The notes: generated by a model not told the origin, from the sequence alone. A stretch of DNA of 43,218 nt from NBML01 sp029939535 (GCA_029939535.1 JAOZST010000007.1:1-43218); one strand, 5' to 3'; counted from the stretch's first letter, positions 25,439 through 33,735 are shown. Numbers and translations are program-made.

Positions 25439-26920
25439 ATGAAAACATTCCTGTTCTATGATGTTGAAACTTCCGGGTTGAATCCAGCATTTGACCAGGT
25501 TTTAACATTTGCCTGTATTCGTACAGATTTTTCCCTGACAGAAATTTCCCGTGAATTGATCACCATTCAACTGCGCAGGGATATCATACCCTCTCCCCAT
25601 GCATTTATCACCCATTGTCTGACCATTGATGAATTAAAACATGGTATCACCGAGTATCAGGCTGCCCAGCAGATACACGAAATTTTTAATACCCCCGGCA
25701 CCATAAGTTTTGGATATAATTCCCTTGGGTTTGATGATGAGTTTTTAAGATTCCTGTTTTACAGGAATCTATTGGACCCCTATACCCACCAATATGCAAA
25801 TCAATGTTCCAGAATGGATATGCTGCCGGTTACGGCTTTGTTCCGGGTGTTTTGCGATCATGTGATGAAATGGCCCCATCTTGAGGATGGACGTTCCAGC
25901 CTGAAACTTGAGCTTATCAGCAATGAAAATCAATTTACCACATCTGGAAGGGCCCATGAAGCCCTGAATGATGTGGAGGCTGTAATAGAGCTTGCCAGAA
26001 TTTTTTCCCAGGAGAAAAATATCTGGGACTATGCTCTGGATTTTTTTAATAAAACCAAAGATGTTCTAAGAATCAATGCCCTGAAAAAAGAGATCAGGAT
26101 TGGGAATAAACCATTTCGTCTCTGTCTTATGGTTTCCGCTTCATTTGGTCCCAAAAACAATTATCTTGCGCCTGTTATTCACATTGGTGAATCCCTGCCC
26201 TATAAAAATCAAAGTCTCTGGCTGCGGCTGGATAGGGAGAAGGTGTTTGAAAAAAATGAAGAGTCTGGGATCTATGATCTGTTTGTAATTCGGAAACGCC
26301 CGGCAGACGAGCTTATTGTCCTGCCCTACCTGGACAGATTTATGGGAAAACTTACCCAGACTTCACAACAATCCAGCCAAAAAAATCTGGAAAAAATTCA
26401 ATCCGATCCTAACCTGTTTTTTAAAACCATCCAATATCATCTGGAATATAAATACCCTGTTATACCGGATATGGATCCCGATGCAGCACTCTATCAGTCT
26501 GGCTTTTTTTCCTCTTCTGAGAAAAAAGAAATCAATAAGTTCCATGGCGCTGAAAATTCTGACAAACCCATTGTTTGTGAATCAATTACAAGTATTCGGG
26601 TAAAAACACTGGCCAAACGTATTTTATCCCGAAATTTTGAAGATCTTTTCCCAATTCAATCCAACCCGGAGTATGCTGATCATTTAAGACGTCTGGCTTT
26701 CTCTTTTTCCGGTTCTAATGATCCAGTGGACCAGAAAAATCAGGGGGATAAGGAGAATCAGATAAAAGGGTTTCGCAATGATCTGAAGTATCATGCAGGG
26801 CAGGGACTGGCACACATTAAGGAGATCGAAAAACAGGAAAAAAAATTACCCCGATTAACCCCTGTTCAAAAAAATATCCTTTCTTCGCTGAAAATTTATA
26901 TTGAAAATTTATCGACCTGA
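25439..26920 (+). CDS. sbcB: Exodeoxyribonuclease I (SbcB-type)
   Basis: 493 aa from the ATG at 25439, preceded by AAAGGA; an upstream in-frame start at 25403 lies directly after a hairpin. The DEDDh nuclease residues are D8 and E10 (DVETSG), D99 or D100 ('FGYNSLGFDDEFLR'), H173 and D178 ('RAHEALNDVEA'). 'YRNLLDPY' and 'ITHCLTIDEL' match ExoI, and a C-terminal SH3-like and helical part is present. ExoI degrades single-stranded DNA 3' to 5'. It is best known in gammaproteobacteria, so its presence here may reflect transfer. Confidence 0.9.
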   Translation: MKTFLFYDVETSGLNPAFDQVLTFACIRTDFSLTEISRELITIQLRRDIIPSPHAFITHCLTIDELKHGITEYQAAQQIHEIFNTPGTISFGYNSLGFDDEFLRFLFYRNLLDPYTHQYANQCSRMDMLPVTALFRVFCDHVMKWPHLEDGRSSLKLELISNENQFTTSGRAHEALNDVEAVIELARIFSQEKNIWDYALDFFNKTKDVLRINALKKEIRIGNKPFRLCLMVSASFGPKNNYLAPVIHIGESLPYKNQSLWLRLDREKVFEKNEESGIYDLFVIRKRPADELIVLPYLDRFMGKLTQTSQQSSQKNLEKIQSDPNLFFKTIQYHLEYKYPVIPDMDPDAALYQSGFFSSSEKKEINKFHGAENSDKPIVCESITSIRVKTLAKRILSRNFEDLFPIQSNPEYADHLRRLAFSFSGSNDPVDQKNQGDKENQIKGFRNDLKYHAGQGLAHIKEIEKQEKKLPRLTPVQKNILSSLKIYIENLST

Positions 26921-26929
26921 GCTTTCAGG

Positions 26930-26954
26930 CATTAGCTGTTGCCTGTTAGCTAAA
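26930..26954 (+). repeat. Dispersed 25-bp sequence, copy 2
   Basis: Exact reverse complement of 11006-11030, nine bp after the sbcB stop codon. Flanking GCATT/AATGC extends the inverted symmetry to about 26929-26964. Confidence 0.75.
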
Positions 26955-26994
26955 GGCAAATGCACAACAACGCACAGGTAGGGATTTATCTGTT

Positions 26995-27039
26995 CCTGGC
27001 GACTTTTGCTTTTAAGGGAAAAGTTCCCACAGGCTTTTT
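26995..27039 (+). terminator. Possible terminator of sbcB
   Basis: CCTG...ACTTTT pairs with AAAAGT...CAGG around an 11-nt loop, followed by CTTTTTCTTTT. An alternative small stem is GGGAA/TTCCC. The fold is imperfect, so only moderate support. Confidence 0.5.
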
Positions 27040-27089
27040 CTTTTCAATATCAAAACTCAAAGAATTTTAATCCATGGGGTTTAAACAGG

Positions 27090-27125
27090 TTCAGGCAGTA
27101 TTTTACAGGGTGAATACCGCCTGAA
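27090..27125. repeat. Inverted repeat downstream of the HU gene
   Basis: TTCAGGC-A-GTATT and AATAC-C-GCCTGAA flank a 10-nt loop, giving a 7+5 bp stem with one A-C mismatch. No T run follows on either strand, so it is a weak intrinsic terminator. It may be an mRNA-end stabilising hairpin for hup or a dispersed palindrome. Confidence 0.6.
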
Positions 27126-27147
27126 TCCAAGGACAAGCTATGTTTTA

Positions 27148-27417
27148 TTATTTTACTGCTTCTTTTAATGCCTTGCCCGGGACAAATTTGGGGACATTTC
27201 TAGCAGGAATATTGATTTCTTTGCCGGTCTGGGGGTTTCTACCTTTTCTTTCTTTTCGTTCTGCTGTTTTAAACGTTCCAAAGCCAACTAGCGTAACAGA
27301 ATCATTGTTGGAAAGAGCATCAGTGATTGCTTGGATGGTGCAGTCCACAGCTGCCTGCGCTTCTTTTTTGCTGTTGAGCACTTCTGAAACCTTGCTGATT
27401 AAATCTCCTTTGTTCAT
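27148..27417 (-). CDS. hup: HU-family DNA-binding protein
   Basis: 89 aa histone-like protein. 'MNKGDLISKVSEVLNSKKEAQAAVD' opens the helical dimer body, then 'VTLVGFGTFKTAERKERKGRNPQTGKEI' and 'FVPGKALKEAVK' make the DNA-binding arm and C-terminal helix. A strong AAAGGAG precedes the ATG. It is monocistronic, lying between sbcB and cheX. It resembles HU rather than IHF. Confidence 0.96.
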   Translation of the reverse strand: MNKGDLISKVSEVLNSKKEAQAAVDCTIQAITDALSNNDSVTLVGFGTFKTAERKERKGRNPQTGKEINIPARNVPKFVPGKALKEAVK

Positions 27418-27518
27418 CGTGTCACTCCTTTTTTTAGGTTTTAGAAATTACAAAATAGAGAATTTGCTTTTCAAAAACGTTTTTCTAAAGTTAAATAATT
27501 TTATTTCAGCTTTTGCGT

Positions 27519-27547
27519 ACGTTACGTCGTTGAGAAGGGCGTGTCAA
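27519..27547 (-). promoter_or_regulatory. Candidate promoter of the HU gene
   Basis: On the minus strand TTGACA (27542-27547), 17 nt, TAACGT (27519-27524), about 100 bp upstream of the ATG. The -10 is weak, and the palindromic ACGTAACGTACG around it may be an operator. Confidence 0.35.
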
Positions 27548-27626
27548 GTATTTATTCACATTTTAATTAAATTTTCTTGCCAGATTTTTGCAAAAAATAT
27601 AAAATTGCTGAAAACAGGAGGAAAAC

Positions 27627-28091
27627 ATGGATGTAACGCTTGTAAATCCTTTTATTGAGGGTACCTTGCATATTCTTGACACCACAGCTTTTGTAAAAGT
27701 AAAGCCGGAAATTCCTTTTTTAAAAACAAAGCAAAAAGCCCAGGGAGATATTTCCGGGGTATTGGAGATCAGCGGGGACCTTAATGGCTCTGCCGCAATC
27801 AGCTTTTCGGAAAAAAGTATTTTAGGAATTGTTTCTGCCATGTTTGGAGAGGAAATGACTGAAATTAATGAGGAAATAATTGATGCTGTTGGTGAAATCT
27901 CTAATATGGTGGCAGGCCATGTTACCACCAAAATTGCAGAAATGGGTAAAAAAGTAAAAGTAAAACTTGTAAAGGTCTGCAAAGGGCCTGATCAGACTAT
28001 TGCACATATTAAAGGAGGAGACCATGTCATATCTCTTCCTTTTCGTACAACAAAGGGCATGGTGGTCATTGAAGTTTGCTATGAATCTTAA
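27627..28091 (+). CDS. CheX-like CheY-P phosphatase
   Basis: 154 aa. The core 'DLNGSAAISFSEKSILGIVSAMFGEE' and the active-site helix 'IIDAVGEISNMVAGHVTTKI', with the E-x2-N phosphatase motif (EISN), mark the CheC/CheX/FliY family. One such helix is present, as in CheX. It would remove phosphate from CheY-type response regulators. It stands alone with a strong AGGAGG ribosome site; no other chemotaxis gene is near. Its 3' end faces the prepilin peptidase gene. Confidence 0.87.
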   Translation: MDVTLVNPFIEGTLHILDTTAFVKVKPEIPFLKTKQKAQGDISGVLEISGDLNGSAAISFSEKSILGIVSAMFGEEMTEINEEIIDAVGEISNMVAGHVTTKIAEMGKKVKVKLVKVCKGPDQTIAHIKGGDHVISLPFRTTKGMVVIEVCYES

Positions 28092-28111
28092 TTATTCATG
28101 CTTTGTGCCGG

Positions 28112-28927
28112 TTAATAAGCCAGTCGGTGAATATACCATTGAATCATTTGACTGCCATAAAAAATATATAGCACGGCTCCTGCAGAAAGATACGGCCCAA
28201 AGGGAATTTTAAAATGACGTTCCCCTGCCTTTGCCAGGAAAATGGAAAAAATTCCAGCAGCAGTTCCAAAAAGAGAACCAAAAAATAAAGTGAACATAAC
28301 ACCTTTGATACCCATTGCCGCTCCAATCATGGCCAATAGCTTAATGTCCCCCCCCCCCATGCCCTGTTTTTTTCTTAATTTAAAATAAACAAGGGCAACT
28401 ATATAGAGTATGCCCCCTCCTGCAAAGATTCCCATCAAGACATCTTTTATTGACATTTCAGGGAGAAAAAAAGCAGATGATGCAAATATAACCATGCCGG
28501 GAATGGAGATAACGTCCGGGATAATTTGATGGTCAAAATCAATAAAGGAAACAACAATCAGTACGCAGACAAAGCTCAGCCAGAAAAACATGGGAAAAGT
28601 AAGGTTGAAATTAAGAAATAAAAAAACCGTAAAAACAGCAGTCAGGAGTTCTACCAAAGGGTATCTCAGGGAGATGTGAGTCTTGCAGTATTTGCATTGT
28701 CCCTGCAAAAAAATATAGCTTAATATTGGAATGTTGCAAAAATATGGAATATTTTTTTTGCATTCAGGACAAAAGGAAGCTGGAAATACAATGGATTTTT
28801 TCAAGGGAATCCTGAAAATACACACGTTTAAAAAACTACCAATACATGCTCCAAAGATGAACAGGATGATAGACAGGGTCATGGTATAATTGATCATGGT
28901 ATAACTGATCATGGTATAACTGGTCAT
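28112..28927 (-). CDS. Prepilin leader peptidase/N-methyltransferase (PilD-type)
   Basis: 271 aa from the ATG at 28927, chosen because AAGGA lies 8 nt upstream; three later in-frame ATGs exist, because a 15-bp repeat covers the start. The methyltransferase domain has two CxxC pairs ('CPECKKN' and 'CKYCKTH'). The A24 aspartic protease motifs are D in 'VSFIDFDHQIIPD' and 'GMGGGDIKLLAMIG'. About seven membrane segments follow. It processes and methylates type IV pilin-like proteins and pseudopilins, so it may serve the GspE/PilB system at 863. An 11-G run encodes the GGGD motif (28348-28358). Confidence 0.9.
   Translation of the reverse strand: MTSYTMISYTMINYTMTLSIILFIFGACIGSFLNVCIFRIPLKKSIVFPASFCPECKKNIPYFCNIPILSYIFLQGQCKYCKTHISLRYPLVELLTAVFTVFLFLNFNLTFPMFFWLSFVCVLIVVSFIDFDHQIIPDVISIPGMVIFASSAFFLPEMSIKDVLMGIFAGGGILYIVALVYFKLRKKQGMGGGDIKLLAMIGAAMGIKGVMFTLFFGSLFGTAAGIFSIFLAKAGERHFKIPFGPYLSAGAVLYIFYGSQMIQWYIHRLAY
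28880..28924 (-). repeat. Three 15-bp tandem repeats in the prepilin peptidase start region
   Basis: Three copies of CATGGTATAA(T/C)TG(A/G)T, each encoding Met-x-x-Tyr-Thr on the minus strand and each carrying a possible ATG start. Copy changes would keep frame and alter only the N-terminal length. Confidence 0.85.
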
Positions 28928-28943
28928 TTGCAAGTTCCTTTTT

Positions 28944-29008
28944 GAGTTGTGAGTCTTGAGTTGTGAGATGAAAATAGATTCTCTCTTGTTTCTCACAACA
29001 CACAACTC
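28944..29008. repeat. Two-part inverted repeat upstream of the prepilin peptidase gene
   Basis: GAGTTGTG (28944-28951) pairs with CACAACTC (29001-29008), and GTTGTGAGA (28960-28968) with TCTCACAAC (28991-28999). Both arms carry tandem GAGTTGTGAG motifs. On the plus strand the stem is followed by ATAACTTTTTT, terminator-like, ahead of lon. Confidence 0.7.
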
Positions 29009-29119
29009 ATAACTTTTTTACAGATTATCTGATTTTAAAAATATTTTTTCAAGGATATTGTAAAAACTAAATTCTGTTTTATTGTAGAATCAATTAAATA
29101 TGGAAATAAAGGAGTTTAA

Positions 29120-31498
29120 ATGGCGGAAGCAGATATTGATGATCTCATCGAAATAATAGAAAAAGAGGGTAATATAGAAGATATCCCAAAAATCCTTCCC
29201 ATGATGCCGGTCAGGGATGTGGTCGTTTTTACGGATATGTTGCTGCCCCTGTTTGTCGGACGGAAAAAATCAATAGCAGCCGTAGAGGAGTGTGTGGAAT
29301 TCGACCGCTATATTTTCCTATCCGCGCAAAGGGATTCCGAGGTTGAAAATCCCATGGCTGAAGATGTCTATGATATCGGTACAATCGGTCGTGTTCAAAA
29401 AATGATTAAAATGCCTGATGGACGGATTAAGGCACTGGTCCAGGGGATTGCCAAGGCAAAGGTCATTGAATATAAAAGGAAGAAAAAATATTTTAAAGTA
29501 GATATCGAAATTTTAACTGATATTGAACCTGGAAAAATTGATATTGAAGTTGAAGCGCTCATGCGCAATGTAAAGGAAAGCAGTGAAAAACTATTGGCAT
29601 TTAAGGGAGAGCTGGCAGGAGATGTGGGGGATCTTTTATCCCATATAGAGTCTCCTGGTAAGCTTGCTGATCTGGTGGCATCCAATTTGAACCTCAAGGT
29701 GGAAGATGCCCAGACCCTGCTTGAAATTATCGATACCATGGAACGACTCAGAAAGGTTAACGATCTCCTGGCAAGGGAGCTTGATTTGTCCACTGTCCAG
29801 GCAAAGATTCAGACAGATGTCAAGGATGAAATTTCAAGAAATCAGCGGGATTATTATCTCAGGGAACAGGTCAAGGCCATTCACCGGGAACTTGGGGAAA
29901 GTGATGACAAGCTTGCTGAGTTGGAAGACTTTAAATCCAAGATAAAAAAATGCAAAATGCCCAAGGACTGTGAAATAGACACATTCAAACAGCTTAAGCG
30001 CCTTGAGCAGATGCATTCAGATTCTTCAGAGGCTTCTGTTGTCAGGACCTATCTTGATTGTATTGTGGAATTGCCCTGGAGTCGTTCTACAAAGGATTTT
30101 CTGGATATTAAAAAATCCCAGGAGGTCCTGGATAAAAATCATTATGGACTTGAAAAATCCAAGGAAAGAATTCTTGAATATTTGAGTGTCAGAAAGCTGA
30201 ATCCCAGGAAAAAAGGTCAGATAATATGTTTTGTGGGACCTCCGGGTGTGGGGAAGACTTCCCTGGGCCAGGCCATTGCCAAGGCCATGAAACGGAAATT
30301 CCACAGGGTGTCTTTGGGAGGGATCAGGGATGAAGCAGAGATCCGGGGGCATAGGAGGACCTATATAGGTGCCTTGCCCGGCAGGATTCTGGAAGGACTG
30401 CGTCAATGTGGAAGCAATAATCCGGTATTTATGCTGGATGAAATTGATAAGCTTGGCAATGATTTCAGGGGAGATCCTTCTTCTGCGCTTCTGGAAGCCC
30501 TTGACCCGGAACAGAATTTTGAATTTTCAGATCATTATCTGAACATGCCCTTTGACCTTTCCAAGGTATTGTTTATTTTAACTGCCAATATGTCTGATAC
30601 CATTCCTTCGGCCCTGCTGGACCGAATGGAAGTGATTCATATTTCCGGATATACCCGCCAGGAAAAAATAGTGATAGCGGAAAAACATCTTTTTCCGAGA
30701 AAACTTAAAGATAATGGTCTGATAAGGCGATCCATCCATATCAGTCCCCCTGCCATGGAATCAATTGTTGCAGAGTATACCCTTGAGGCTGGATTACGGG
30801 GGTTGGAGCGCAGGCTGGACAGGATCTGCAGAAAGATAGCCAGGCAGATTGCAGAAGGCCGCAAGGGAAAGTTTGTCATAACAAAACAGAACCTGACCCA
30901 ATATTTAGGGCCTCCCAAGTATATATCAGAACTGGACCAGGAAGAAAGCCAGGTCGGGCTTGCAACAGGCCTTGCCTGGACAGAATATGGTGGAGAACAT
31001 CTTTATATTGAGATTTCTTTGTTTCCCGGGAAAGGCGAGCTCCTGGTGACAGGTCAGATCGGAGAGGTGATGCAGGAATCTACCCGGGCAGCCCTCACCT
31101 ATACCAAGGCCCATCAGAAGGATTTTGGTATTGATAAAGATGCATTTGAAAACCAGGATATCCATATCCACGTGCCTGCCGGAGCTATCCCAAAAGACGG
31201 ACCATCTGCCGGCATTGCCATTGCCACGGCATTGATATCTGCCTTTACCAATAGAAAAGTGAATCACAAGGTTGGTATGACAGGTGAGATTTCCCTGCGG
31301 GGCAGGGTGCTGCCCATTGGAGGGCTCAAGGAAAAAACCCTTGGTGCTCTCAGGGCAGGGATCAAACATGTTGTCATCCCTGAAAAAAACCGGAAAGATC
31401 TTTACGATATTCCCAAAGCCGTTAAAAATAAGTTAAAGTTTACCTGTGTCAAGGATGTGAAAGAAGTGCTTGAAATTGCCCTGGAAAAGGCAGAATAA
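29120..31498 (+). CDS. lon: ATP-dependent protease Lon
   Basis: 792 aa LonA. The N-terminal substrate domain starts 'LPMMPVRDVVVFTDMLLPLFVGR'. The AAA+ module has Walker A 'FVGPPGVGKTSLGQAIA' and Walker B 'VFMLDEIDKLG'. The serine-lysine dyad is S696 in 'KDGPSAGIAIATA' and K739 in 'LPIGGLKEKTLGAL'. It degrades misfolded and regulatory proteins in the cytoplasm. AAAGGAG precedes the ATG. Its 3' end touches tsaB. Confidence 0.98.
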   Translation: MAEADIDDLIEIIEKEGNIEDIPKILPMMPVRDVVVFTDMLLPLFVGRKKSIAAVEECVEFDRYIFLSAQRDSEVENPMAEDVYDIGTIGRVQKMIKMPDGRIKALVQGIAKAKVIEYKRKKKYFKVDIEILTDIEPGKIDIEVEALMRNVKESSEKLLAFKGELAGDVGDLLSHIESPGKLADLVASNLNLKVEDAQTLLEIIDTMERLRKVNDLLARELDLSTVQAKIQTDVKDEISRNQRDYYLREQVKAIHRELGESDDKLAELEDFKSKIKKCKMPKDCEIDTFKQLKRLEQMHSDSSEASVVRTYLDCIVELPWSRSTKDFLDIKKSQEVLDKNHYGLEKSKERILEYLSVRKLNPRKKGQIICFVGPPGVGKTSLGQAIAKAMKRKFHRVSLGGIRDEAEIRGHRRTYIGALPGRILEGLRQCGSNNPVFMLDEIDKLGNDFRGDPSSALLEALDPEQNFEFSDHYLNMPFDLSKVLFILTANMSDTIPSALLDRMEVIHISGYTRQEKIVIAEKHLFPRKLKDNGLIRRSIHISPPAMESIVAEYTLEAGLRGLERRLDRICRKIARQIAEGRKGKFVITKQNLTQYLGPPKYISELDQEESQVGLATGLAWTEYGGEHLYIEISLFPGKGELLVTGQIGEVMQESTRAALTYTKAHQKDFGIDKDAFENQDIHIHVPAGAIPKDGPSAGIAIATALISAFTNRKVNHKVGMTGEISLRGRVLPIGGLKEKTLGALRAGIKHVVIPEKNRKDLYDIPKAVKNKLKFTCVKDVKEVLEIALEKAE

Positions 31499-31499
31499 T

Positions 31500-32192
31500 T
31501 TGCGGATTTTATCTTTGAGTACTGCGGAGCAGGGATGCAGCCTTGCTTTTTTTGACAACAGGATACTGGTTTGTGAGGAGTACTGGGCAAGCAGGCAGAC
31601 CCATTCAAAAAGGGTTATGGCAATGGTGAAAAATATAGTTGAGAACCGCGCAGGGTTTGAATTATCAGAAATTGACGGATTCATTGCAGCAAAGGGTCCG
31701 GGCAGCTTTACCGGGCTGCGCATTGGAATTTCCGTTATAAAGGGTCTGGCCTATGCCCTGTCCAGACCTGAAGCCGGGGTCTCAAGCCTTGACGGGATAG
31801 CCTATAGATTCTCCCACGCATCGGTTCCTGTCTGTGTGATGATGGATGCAAGGCGCAATGAAGTATATTGTGCAGTATACCATTTTAAAAAGGGGGCTCT
31901 GGTAGAAAAGAGCGATGAAAAGGTTTGTTCACCCGGGCAGGCGGTTTCCCTGGCAGGTGAGGATGCTTTTTTTGCAGGATCAGGATCAAAGGCTTACCAG
32001 GATTTGATTCTGGACCTGACAAACCAGACTGCAATTATTTCCTGTGAATCCATGGATCATGTCAGTGCTGCAGCCCTGGTGCAGGCCCTATTCATAGATG
32101 ATGATTTTTTTAATTGTACAGAAAATATACTGGTGCCTTCCTATATCAGAAAATCAGATGCAGAGATTCATTTGAATGAAAAATCTGCTTAA
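31500..32192 (+). CDS. tsaB: tRNA threonylcarbamoyladenosine biosynthesis protein TsaB
   Basis: 230 aa from TTG at 31500 (MRILSLSTAEQG), one base after the lon stop, with AAAAGG upstream; a TTG at 31470 inside lon would add ten unrelated residues. The ASKHA-fold markers are 'ILSLSTAEQGCSLAFF' and 'IDGFIAAKGPGSFTGLRIG' with 'VIKGLAYAL'. TsaB is the scaffold paralogue of TsaD in t6A37 tRNA synthesis. The tail resembles the usual YeaZ C-terminus in being poorly conserved. Confidence 0.9.
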   Translation: MRILSLSTAEQGCSLAFFDNRILVCEEYWASRQTHSKRVMAMVKNIVENRAGFELSEIDGFIAAKGPGSFTGLRIGISVIKGLAYALSRPEAGVSSLDGIAYRFSHASVPVCVMMDARRNEVYCAVYHFKKGALVEKSDEKVCSPGQAVSLAGEDAFFAGSGSKAYQDLILDLTNQTAIISCESMDHVSAAALVQALFIDDDFFNCTENILVPSYIRKSDAEIHLNEKSA

Positions 32193-32204
32193 AAAACAAG
32201 CATA

Positions 32205-32234
32205 TTGACAGGATGGTTGATTTTTTGCTAATAT
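32205..32234 (+). promoter_or_regulatory. Candidate promoter of psd
   Basis: TTGACA (32205-32210), 18 nt, TAATAT (32229-32234), about 33 bp before the psd start. Confidence 0.55.
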
Positions 32235-32266
32235 ATAAGGGATATAGCTTTTAAAGAAGAGAGTTT

Positions 32267-32932
32267 ATGGATAATTCAAAATGGCCTGGGAGAGCGGTGT
32301 TACCCGTTGCAATACCAGGTTTGAAGTTTATTATTGTATTCATCCTCCTGACGGGGATGCTTTTTTATTTTGGGTGGATGATAACTGCCTGGATCTTTTT
32401 TTGTCTGACCCTGTTTGTATGCTGGTTCTTCAGGGATCCGGAAAGGGAAATACCTTCAGGTGAAAATGCAATGGTTTCTCCGGCAGACGGCAGGGTGATT
32501 ATCATTGATAAATTGGCTCAATGTGAATATCTGCCAGGTTCCTGCCAGAAAGTGAGCATATTCATGAATGTGTTTAATGTTCATGTAAACAGGATCCCCT
32601 TTGATGGTGTAATTGAAAAAGTACAATACAATCCAGGTAAATTTGTGAATGCATCATTTGATAAAGCATCCATTCACAATGAGCGTAATGCCCTGGTTGT
32701 GAAAACCGATGCAGACAAAAAGTTTGTTGTTGTACAGATTGCAGGACTTGTTGCCAGGAGAATTGTTAATTGTGTGAAAGCAGGTGAGCGGATTAAAAAA
32801 GGGGACAGATACGGCATGATCCAGTTTGGATCACGCCTGGATCTTTATCTGCCAATGGATTTTGATATTGCCCTTAAGATGGGACAAAAAACAAAGGCCG
32901 GTGCCACTGTGATCGGATACATGAACCAATAG
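32267..32932 (+). CDS. psd: Phosphatidylserine decarboxylase proenzyme, short type
   Basis: 221 aa. Two membrane segments near the N-terminus (about 10-32 and 34-52) precede the catalytic domain: 'ENAMVSPADGRV', 'IFMNVFNVHVNRIPFDG', 'VNASFDKASIHNERN' and 'GDRYGMIQFGSRLDLYLP'. G188-S189 (FGS) is the self-cleavage site, with S189 becoming the pyruvoyl group. It makes phosphatidylethanolamine from phosphatidylserine at the inner membrane. It is of the short Psd type; no pssA gene is visible next to it. Confidence 0.94.
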   Translation: MDNSKWPGRAVLPVAIPGLKFIIVFILLTGMLFYFGWMITAWIFFCLTLFVCWFFRDPEREIPSGENAMVSPADGRVIIIDKLAQCEYLPGSCQKVSIFMNVFNVHVNRIPFDGVIEKVQYNPGKFVNASFDKASIHNERNALVVKTDADKKFVVVQIAGLVARRIVNCVKAGERIKKGDRYGMIQFGSRLDLYLPMDFDIALKMGQKTKAGATVIGYMNQ

Positions 32933-33022
32933 GAAAACAGGGCTGATAAGGGATTATAACCCATAACAAAAAAAGTAAAGAGTAAATACCTGACCCTACT
33001 TATTTAGGAGTAAATTGTAATT

Positions 33023-33490
33023 TTGGAGCAGATACCCATTACCAAAGAAGGCTATGAAGCCTTAAAAAAAGAATTGGAAAGACTTAAGACTGTAGAACGT
33101 CCTGAAAATATCAAGTCAATTGAAACGGCCCGGGCCCACGGCGACCTGTCGGAAAATGCAGAATACCATGCAGCCAAGGAAAGACAGTCTTTTATAGAAG
33201 GGCGTATCGGGGAAATTGGTTATAAGATGGGCAATGCAAAAGTCATAGACCCGGATACGGTTTCCAAGGATGTCATCCGGTTCGCAAGTCGTGTTTTGGT
33301 TGAGAACCTCGATTCTGAGGAAGAAGTTGAATATATGATCGTAGGCCCTGATGAAGCAGATATTCAGAAAGGGAAAATTTCAGTGGCATCTCCCCTTGGC
33401 AGTGCTTTGATTGGAAAAATGCCTGGGGATGAAGCTGTGTTGCAGGCTCCTGGTGGTAAACGAGTTTATGAGATTATTGATATTCTCTAG
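33023..33490 (+). CDS. greA: Transcription elongation factor GreA
   Basis: 155 aa, TTG start with TAGGAG about 13 nt upstream. The coiled coil contains 'LSENAEYHAAKERQSFIEGRI' (acidic tip ARAHGDLSENAEY), followed by the FKBP-like domain with 'VASPLGSALIGKMPGDEAV'. It rescues backtracked RNA polymerase by stimulating transcript cleavage. rpoZ follows after 35 bp, so two RNA polymerase factors are adjacent. Confidence 0.96.
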   Translation: MEQIPITKEGYEALKKELERLKTVERPENIKSIETARAHGDLSENAEYHAAKERQSFIEGRIGEIGYKMGNAKVIDPDTVSKDVIRFASRVLVENLDSEEEVEYMIVGPDEADIQKGKISVASPLGSALIGKMPGDEAVLQAPGGKRVYEIIDIL

Positions 33491-33525
33491 GTCGGCGACA
33501 ATAAATAAATTTGGAGGAAATAAAT

Positions 33526-33735
33526 TTGGCACGAGTAACCATAGAAGATTGTTTAAAAAATGTTGATAATAGATTTTCCCTTGTTCACCTTGCTGCAAAA
33601 CGTGTGCGCCAGATAAGAGAGGGAGCAGACCTGTTGGTGAAATCTTCAAAAAATGAAGATGTTGTAACAGTCTTAAGAGAGATTGCTGCCAACCGTGTTA
33701 TTGCAAAGGGAAAAGTAAACCCTGAAAACGAATAA
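33526..33735 (+). CDS. rpoZ: RNA polymerase omega subunit
   Basis: 69 aa from the TTG at 33526 (MARVTIEDCLKNV), which has GGAGGA eight nt upstream; the longer frame from 33511 would place the ribosome site inside the gene. Markers are 'NRFSLVHLAAKRVRQI' and 'EDVVTVLREIAANRV'. Omega stabilises the beta-prime subunit. Confidence 0.95.
   Translation: MARVTIEDCLKNVDNRFSLVHLAAKRVRQIREGADLLVKSSKNEDVVTVLREIAANRVIAKGKVNPENE

Noticed and set aside
26968..27034. Resemblance to a c-di-GMP-I riboswitch (ACGCACAGG followed by a GCGAC stretch)
   Set aside because: The conserved core (GGGCAAACC and GACGCAAAGC) is missing, and the downstream gene is on the opposite strand.
27140..27658. 172-codon plus-strand frame covering the HU gene
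   Set aside because: It lies antisense to a certain HU gene and overlaps the cheX start in another frame.
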